Positions 58,939 to 64,000 of a stretch of 64,000 nt of DNA are shown one piece after another (the first letter of the stretch is position 1; each line of letters begins with the position of its first letter). Source of the DNA: Acidobacteriota bacterium (GTDB lineage: Bacteria > Acidobacteriota > Thermoanaerobaculia > Gp7-AA8). The stretch lies in NCBI GenBank assembly GCA_016184115.1, contig JACPDH010000045.1, positions 20,685-84,684 of the forward strand, read 5' to 3'. A model generated the notes under the pieces. It was given only the letters and a program-made list of their open reading frames with translations, was not told where the DNA came from and made no database searches. A program made the position numbers and the translations under genes.

Positions 58939-59751
58939 ATGACGGTTACCGACTATCACACGCATACGTTTCGCTGCGGCCATGCCACCGGCACGATGCG
59001 CGACTACGTCGAGGCCGCGATTCGCGCGGGGATCACCGACGTCGGCCTCACCGACCACCTCTGGCTCTATTTTCAGCCTAACGAATCTCGCGATCGTCGA
59101 TGGGCGATCGCCGAGGATCAGTTCGATGTCCATTACGCGGAGATGCTCGAGATTCGCGAGGAGTACCGCGGCCGCATCGACGTCCGCGTCTCGGTCGAGG
59201 CCGACTACGCCGCCGGACACGAAGAGACGCTCCTTTCGATTCTCTCCCGCTACGAATTCGACTTCGTCCTCGGGTCGGTTCATTTCATGGACGGCTGGCT
59301 CATCGACGACCCGGACCAGGCACACCGCTACCGCGAGGAGCGCGTCGCCGAGATCTATCGCCGCTACTTCGAGAACCTCCGGCGCGCAATCGCCCTCGGC
59401 TGCTTCGACGTGCTCGCCCACTTCGACCTGCCAAAGAAGTTCGGCTTTCTCCCCGAAGAAGATCTGAGCGCGATTGTCGGCGAAACACTCGACCTCGCAC
59501 GGGAGAAGGGTGTAGCGATTGAAGTGTCTACCGGGGGCCTTCGCAAACCGATTGGCGAGATCTACCCGGCGCCGGCCATTCTGAAGGAAATGCGGATGCG
59601 CGATATCCCGATCGTGCTCTCGTCCGACTCGCACAGTCCGGACGAAGTTGGATACCGCTTCGACAGAAGCATGACTCTCGTGCGCGAGTATGGATACGAC
59701 GAGCTCGCCGTCTTCGACAAGAGACAGCGGCGAACGGTTCCGCTCGGATGA
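58939..59751 (+). CDS. PHP-domain phosphatase (histidinol-phosphatase type)
   Basis: 270 residues. DYHTHTFRCGHATGTMRDYV is the first metal-binding motif of HisK/HisJ-type PHP phosphatases, followed by VGLTDHLWLYF, VSVEADYAAGHEE, FVLGSVHFMDGW, LAHFDLPKKFG and LSSDSHSPDEVG, giving the full set of metal-ligand His/Asp/Glu residues. Such enzymes dephosphorylate L-histidinol phosphate, though other phosphomonoesters are possible; no other his gene is nearby. The stop overlaps the start of the GH1 gene (ATGA). Confidence 0.88.
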   Translation: MTVTDYHTHTFRCGHATGTMRDYVEAAIRAGITDVGLTDHLWLYFQPNESRDRRWAIAEDQFDVHYAEMLEIREEYRGRIDVRVSVEADYAAGHEETLLSILSRYEFDFVLGSVHFMDGWLIDDPDQAHRYREERVAEIYRRYFENLRRAIALGCFDVLAHFDLPKKFGFLPEEDLSAIVGETLDLAREKGVAIEVSTGGLRKPIGEIYPAPAILKEMRMRDIPIVLSSDSHSPDEVGYRFDRSMTLVREYGYDELAVFDKRQRRTVPLG

Positions 59752-61043
59752 GCGGTCCTCCATCGCGCGAGTCGCGGTTCCCCTTCGCCGACCGCCCACG
59801 CCTCTGGGGCGTTGCCGTCTCGCACTATCAGGTCGAAGGTAACGATTCGTGCGACTGGACGGCCTGGGAGGCCTCGGGGAAGACGCGCGGCGGACCCTGC
59901 GGCGGCGCGGCCGGCTCCTGGGAGCAGTACGAGAGTGACGCCGACCTCGCCGCCTCCGCCGGCAGCAACGCGTTCCGGTTCTCGATTTCGTGGAGCCGCG
60001 TCGAGCCTAGGCCAGGCGAGTGGAACGACGACGCGCTCGATCGCTACGCGCGCTTCGTCGAGCACCTCGTCGCGCGCGGCATCGAACCGGTCGTGACGCT
60101 TTTTCACTACACCCATCCCACATGGTTCCACGAACGGACGCCCTGGACTTCCCCCGCGTCGGTCGATCGGTTCCGGAAGTTCGCGGCGATGGTCGCAAGA
60201 CGGTTAGGCGACAGCGTTCGTGCCTACACGATCTTCAACGAGCCACTCGTCTTCGTCCTCGCGGGCTTTCTCGACGGCCAGATCCCGCCCGGACTCGCAG
60301 ATTCGCGCGCGGCCGCGAAGGCGCTCGATCACATCTTCGCCGCACACGCTGCTGCCGCGGCCGAGATTCGTGCCATGAACCCGACGGCCGCGATCGGCAT
60401 CGCGCACAACATGATGAGTTTCGCCCCCGATCGCTGGTGGAACCCGCTCGACAGGCTCGTCGCGCGCGTCGGCGACCGCTTCTACAACGCGAGCGTGTTC
60501 GAGGCGATGATCACGGGCGAGTGGTCGCTCTGGCTTCCTCCGGCGATCCGCTTTCGTGGAAAGCGACCCGAGCTCGCCGGATCTCTCGATTTCGCCGGCG
60601 TGAATTTCTACTCGCGCCTCCACCTCCGCTGCCCAGGACACGAACGACTCCTCGGCGACTACCGCTATGATGACCGCACCGGAATCGGCCTAACCGACAA
60701 CGGGTGGGAGATCGTTCCGGATGTGTTACCGCGCCTGCTCCGCATTGCGGGCGCGACGAATCTACCTGTCGTCGTGACGGAGAACGGGCTCGCCGATGGC
60801 GACGACCGATTGCGCGCGCGGTTCCTCCGCGAGCACGTCGCCGCGATCCGCGACGCGCGACGACTCGGAACCGACGTTCACGGCTACTTTCACTGGTCGC
60901 TCGTCGACAACTATGAGTGGCTCGACGGCTTCGAACCGCGATTCGGCCTATTCGCGGTCGACCAGGCAACGATGGCGCGCCGGGCACGACCCTCGAGCGC
61001 TCTCTTCCGCGATCTGGGCCACGCCTTTCTGCGCGGCGAGTAG
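59748..61043 (+). CDS. Glycoside hydrolase family 1 protein (beta-glucosidase-like)
   Basis: 431 residues. A TIM-barrel GH1: N-terminal LWGVAVSHYQVEGNDSCDW, RFSISWSRVEPRPG, acid/base Glu in YTIFNEPLVF, nucleophile Glu in PVVVTENGLADGD, and YFHWSLVDNYEWLDGFEPRF with the sugar-binding residues. There is no signal peptide, so it acts on imported or endogenous glycosides. Translationally coupled to the PHP gene. The Glu pair is intact, so activity is expected; the aglycone is unknown. Confidence 0.94.
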   Translation: MSGPPSRESRFPFADRPRLWGVAVSHYQVEGNDSCDWTAWEASGKTRGGPCGGAAGSWEQYESDADLAASAGSNAFRFSISWSRVEPRPGEWNDDALDRYARFVEHLVARGIEPVVTLFHYTHPTWFHERTPWTSPASVDRFRKFAAMVARRLGDSVRAYTIFNEPLVFVLAGFLDGQIPPGLADSRAAAKALDHIFAAHAAAAAEIRAMNPTAAIGIAHNMMSFAPDRWWNPLDRLVARVGDRFYNASVFEAMITGEWSLWLPPAIRFRGKRPELAGSLDFAGVNFYSRLHLRCPGHERLLGDYRYDDRTGIGLTDNGWEIVPDVLPRLLRIAGATNLPVVVTENGLADGDDRLRARFLREHVAAIRDARRLGTDVHGYFHWSLVDNYEWLDGFEPRFGLFAVDQATMARRARPSSALFRDLGHAFLRGE

Positions 61044-61174
61044 CGTCCCGCGCTTCGCACCCAGGGTCTGCAACTCTCGGAGTCTTGAACGAAGCTTGAC
61101 GGCCGTTTTACACCGGCGTCATCCGTCGTGCGCTGCCTGGGGCCGATACTCCATACAGGGACGAGGAGGCAGGC

Positions 61175-61930
61175 GTGCTACTCGCGGACTTTCACATCCA
61201 CACAACCTGGTCCGACGGCAAGCTCCCCATCGACGAGGTCGTCGATCTCTTCGGCGCGTCGGGCCACGACGTCATCGCGATCACCGACCACATCGTGAAC
61301 CGGGACAACGCGATCGGACTCGCGACGCGCCGGATGGGACTCTCCCTCACGGAGGAGAACTTCGGCGACTACCTCACCGAAGTCGAGCACGCGAAACGCC
61401 GCGCATGGGATCGTCATCGCATGGTCGTTCTGGCCGGATGCGAGCTGACGCGCAACGCCTATCGACGCAGCCAGTCGGCACACGCCCTCGCACTCGGCGT
61501 CGACAGTTTCATCTCCGCCGAGGGAAGCGTCGAGGAGATGCTCGTGCGCGCCCGCTCGTCGAGGGCGGCGGTCGTCGCCTGTCACCCTAACGAGCAGTCG
61601 GAGTGGTTCGCGAACACGTTCTACATCTGGAACAAGCGGGAATCGCTCGAGGACCTGATCGACCGTTGGGAGATCGCGTGCCGGTGGGACCTCTTCCCTC
61701 AGGTGTCGCGCGCGCGGCTTCCATACCTCGGAAACAGCGATTTTCACGATCGGCCGCACCTGAGCGCGTGGAAGACTCTGCTTCCCTGCGAAAAGAACGA
61801 GCGTGACGTGCTTGCCGCGCTCAAAGACGGACGCGAGGTCGGCGTGACGAGGCTCGCGCTCGACGTTTCCGCGCGCACGATTCCGTTGCCGCAGACGATG
61901 CCGGTCCCGCTCTTCGCGGCCGGTGCATGA
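61175..61930 (+). CDS. PHP-domain metal-dependent phosphoesterase
   Basis: 251 residues from GTG 61175, preceded by GAGGAGG. LLADFHIHTTWSDGKLPIDE, VIAITDHIVNRDN, VLAGCELTRN, VVACHPNEQSEW and YLGNSDFHDRPHLSAWKTLL provide the PHP metal ligands. More like the TrpH/YciV-type phosphoesterases than the histidinol-phosphatase upstream. Substrate unknown. It ends 10 bases before the glycosyltransferase gene, suggesting one operon. The 131-base spacer before it has no recognised promoter. Confidence 0.85.
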   Translation: MLLADFHIHTTWSDGKLPIDEVVDLFGASGHDVIAITDHIVNRDNAIGLATRRMGLSLTEENFGDYLTEVEHAKRRAWDRHRMVVLAGCELTRNAYRRSQSAHALALGVDSFISAEGSVEEMLVRARSSRAAVVACHPNEQSEWFANTFYIWNKRESLEDLIDRWEIACRWDLFPQVSRARLPYLGNSDFHDRPHLSAWKTLLPCEKNERDVLAALKDGREVGVTRLALDVSARTIPLPQTMPVPLFAAGA

Positions 61931-61940
61931 GGAGGACCAC

Positions 61941-63143
61941 ATGGCGCTCGTAACCCTGCTCTCCATCGCGGCGGTCATCGGGATCGCGCTCACCACGATC
62001 GAGCTGCTCGCCGTGGCGATCGTGCGGAGATCCGAGCGCCCTTTCGCCGGCGGCCCGCTGGGGCGGGCATCCGAGGCGAGCGGTTCCCCGCGGGACGGTT
62101 CCATGCCGACCGTATCGATCCTCAAGCCGCTCTGCGGCCTCGATGACGACCTCGAGGCGAATCTCGAGTCGTTCGCCAGGATCGAAGGCGTACAGTTCGA
62201 GCTGATCGCGTCGGTCGCCGATCCCGCCGACCCGGCGATCGCGATCTTTGAGCGCGTTCGCTCCCGCCATCCGGAAGCTCCGCTGCGCCTCGTGCAGGGG
62301 GGAGTCTTCGGCGCAGAGCCGAAGAACCGCAAAGTCGAACGGCTCGTCATGGCGGCGCGTCAGGCAACTGGCGAGATCCTCCTCGTTTCCGACTCCAATG
62401 TCCGGATCGAGCCGGCCGACATTGCGCGGACGGTCGAGCGATTCAGCGACCCTGCCGTCGGCTGCGTGTCGAACGTATTTCGCGGCGAAGGTGCGCGCTC
62501 GTTCGGCGCGCGCCTGGAGGCGATGCATCTTTTGACCTTCGTCGCGCCGGGCGCGGCGATCGCCGCGCTCTTCGAAGTGCCGTGCGTCGTCGGCAAGTCG
62601 ATGGCGCTGCGGCGCTCGACGCTCGAGGAAATCGGCGGATTCGAGCGCTTCATCCGCATCCTCGCGGAGGATCAGGCGATCGGACTTGCGGTGAAGCGCG
62701 CCGGCTGGCGCGTCAAGCTCTCGCCCGTGGTGGTGAGGAATGTCGTCGTATCGCGAAGTGTGCGTTCGGCGCTCTCTCGGCAGGTGCGCTGGAACCGGAT
62801 CCGCTGGTCGTTCTCACGGTTCGAGTATCTTTCCGAGCTCCTCGTGAACCCTCTCCCCATCGCGACACTAGCCGCAGCCGGAGCTCTCGTCGCAGTGCCG
62901 GAGCTCGTCGCCGAGACGCTGACGTTGGCGATCGGTGCAGCCTTCGTCCGCGTCGTTCAGGCCGCAAGCCTGGCGCGACTGCTCGAACAGAAGGACCGAC
63001 TGCGCGACGCATTGCTCGCCCCAGTGCAGGACATGCTGCAATTCTGCACGCAGTTCGCACCACTGCTATCGAACAGCGTCGAGTGGCGGGGCAGCCGCGT
63101 CCGGCTCGGCCGCGGCACTGAGCTCGTTGAGGCGCGCACGTGA
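61941..63143 (+). CDS. Membrane glycosyltransferase, ceramide glucosyltransferase/HpnI-like
   Basis: 400 residues from ATG 61941 (GAGGAGG 6 bases upstream). An N-terminal membrane segment (ALVTLLSIAAVIGIALTTIE) precedes a GT-A domain: SILKPLCGLDDDLEANLESF, LLVSDSNVRIEPAD (DxD-like), EDQAIGLAVKRAGW, and the (Q/R)xxRW motif in RQVRWNRIRWS. C-terminal helices follow. This is the GT21-like family that glycosylates lipids such as ceramide or, as HpnI, hopanoid intermediates. No hopanoid genes are in view, so the lipid acceptor is undetermined. Confidence 0.85.
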   Translation: MALVTLLSIAAVIGIALTTIELLAVAIVRRSERPFAGGPLGRASEASGSPRDGSMPTVSILKPLCGLDDDLEANLESFARIEGVQFELIASVADPADPAIAIFERVRSRHPEAPLRLVQGGVFGAEPKNRKVERLVMAARQATGEILLVSDSNVRIEPADIARTVERFSDPAVGCVSNVFRGEGARSFGARLEAMHLLTFVAPGAAIAALFEVPCVVGKSMALRRSTLEEIGGFERFIRILAEDQAIGLAVKRAGWRVKLSPVVVRNVVVSRSVRSALSRQVRWNRIRWSFSRFEYLSELLVNPLPIATLAAAGALVAVPELVAETLTLAIGAAFVRVVQAASLARLLEQKDRLRDALLAPVQDMLQFCTQFAPLLSNSVEWRGSRVRLGRGTELVEART

Positions 63144-63162
63144 GACGCGACGCGCGATCCTG

Positions 63163-64000
63163 TTAGGCCACGAGCGACGTGAGCCAGTAGATGCTCGCGC
63201 CGATCAGTGCGGCTCCCGGAATCGTCAACACCCATGCCCATACGATCCGGCCGGCGACGCCCCAGCGGACCGCGGAGAGCCTGCGGATCGCGCCGACACC
63301 GACGATCGAACCGGTGATCGCATGCGTCGTCGACACCGGAATGCCAAACGTCGTCGCGATGAAGATCGCACACGCCGCGCCCGTTTCCGCGGCGAAACCG
63401 CCCACAGGCTGCAGCTTCGTGATCTTCGACCCCATCGTGTGGACGATCCGCCAACCACCCGCAAGCGTGCCAAGACCGATCGCAGCATGCGCCGAAAGAA
63501 CGACCCAGAACGGAACGTCGAACGTCTTGATGTAGCCCGCGGTCAACAGCACGCCCGTGATGATGCCCATGGTCTTCTGCGCATCATTCGCCCCGTGGTT
63601 AAGGCTGAAGAGCGCGGCCGAGACGAGCTGCAGCTTGCGAAACCAGTAGTTGACCCTTCCGGGCGATGTTCGGTGAAAGAGCCAGAGGATGATGAACATC
63701 AAACCAAGACCGAGGACGAGACCGATCAATGGAGACAGCACGATGAAGATCAGAGTCTTCGTCCACCCCGATGTGACGATCGCGCCGAAGCCTGCCTTGG
63801 CGACCGCTGCACCGGCGTAGCCGCCGATCAGCGCATGCGACGAGCTCGTCGGGAAGGCGAAGTACCAGGTGAGCAGATCCCAGACGATCGCGCCGGCGAG
63901 CCCTCCGAAGATCACCGCGAAATCGACGACGGCGAGATCGATCATTCCCTGGCCGACAGTCTTGGCGACCCCGGTGCCGAGCAGAGAGCCGAAGAAGAAC
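63163..64000 (-). CDS. PiT-family inorganic phosphate transporter (partial)
   Basis: The frame is open to the end of the window; about 278 residues are visible, starting FFFGSLLGTGVAKTVGQGMI, so about 50 N-terminal residues lie outside. Multiple membrane helices; SLNHGANDAQKTMGIITGVL is the conserved PiT signature (GANDxxK), and the C-terminal repeat has GFAAETGAACAIFIATTFGI with PVSTTHAITGSIVGVG. Low-affinity metal-phosphate symport is expected. The stop codon lies in a GTTAGGC heptamer. Phosphate uptake near ppk1 and ppk2 is suggestive but not proof of linkage. Confidence 0.93.
   Translation of the reverse strand, partial: FFFGSLLGTGVAKTVGQGMIDLAVVDFAVIFGGLAGAIVWDLLTWYFAFPTSSSHALIGGYAGAAVAKAGFGAIVTSGWTKTLIFIVLSPLIGLVLGLGLMFIILWLFHRTSPGRVNYWFRKLQLVSAALFSLNHGANDAQKTMGIITGVLLTAGYIKTFDVPFWVVLSAHAAIGLGTLAGGWRIVHTMGSKITKLQPVGGFAAETGAACAIFIATTFGIPVSTTHAITGSIVGVGAIRRLSAVRWGVAGRIVWAWVLTIPGAALIGASIYWLTSLVA

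Overview
The window is about 64 kb of GC-rich (roughly 64%) bacterial chromosome, densely coded on both strands, with one tRNA and no rRNA, phage, IS transposase or CRISPR array. Gene content indicates a Gram-negative diderm with respiration and heme synthesis: Mpl recycling of meso-DAP muropeptides, periplasmic Spy-like proteins, ExbD, an alpha-2-macroglobulin, a HemX-HemA-HemC-HemD operon and a HemE-HemN-HemY operon. A DUF2378 protein, an Acidobacteria-style response regulator with a long acidic tail, a GreA fused to a 500-residue N-terminal region, and paired PPK1 and PPK2 suggest an uncultured Acidobacteriota-like or myxobacteria-like lineage. This placement is inference from gene content only.

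Layout. 1-821: end of an M16 peptidase. 837-1385: exported intradiol-dioxygenase-like protein. 1579-7060: five-gene metabolic run (aconitase-type large and small subunits, an isocitrate/isopropylmalate-type dehydrogenase, an HMG-CoA-lyase-like enzyme, a class III CoA-transferase). 7085-11419: minus-strand housekeeping (argS, histidine phosphatase, DUF4177, glycerophosphodiesterase). 11516-21620: response regulator, cobalamin adenosyltransferase, zinc phospholipase C-like protein, tRNA-Pro and a 1973-residue alpha-2-macroglobulin. 21964-26844: hemH facing hemE-hemN-hemY. 26876-35756: dihydroorotate dehydrogenase-like protein, esterase, MsrB, potassium channel, DUF2891, cation efflux, two exported proteins. 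35892-39700: Spy-like protein, an ECF sigma cassette resembling CnrH-Y-X, and a TPR-hydrolase. 39738-46193: greA fusion, hemX, hemA, hemC, hemD, exbD (minus). 46341-52718: small ORF, mpl, DUF1573, and rpmE-DUF1385-prfA-methyltransferase. 52883-57999: ppk2, a split CBS-histidine kinase, a receiver protein and ppk1. 58274-64000: DUF2378, two PHP proteins around a GH1 glycosidase, a glycosyltransferase and a partial PiT phosphate transporter.

The least ordinary part is the intergenic DNA. At least ten spacers carry sequence with a strict 7-base period, often as two facing arrays that fold into long hairpins: three hairpins of 6+6 heptads each starting GAA, two facing AGGTCAW arrays, a GAATTGA composite present in opposite orientations on either side of tRNA-Pro, and a 12-unit GAAYGCG array. 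Independently, the 7-mer GTTAGGC (complement GCCTAAC) occurs at least 27 times, mostly inside genes in varied frames, and determines where the rare Leu codon TTA is used. Other items are a pair of related candidate structured RNAs or attenuators around the kinase cassette between ppk2 and ppk1, a MITE-like element whose end supplies the ppk1 stop codon, and a CBS-kinase gene interrupted by an in-frame TAG.
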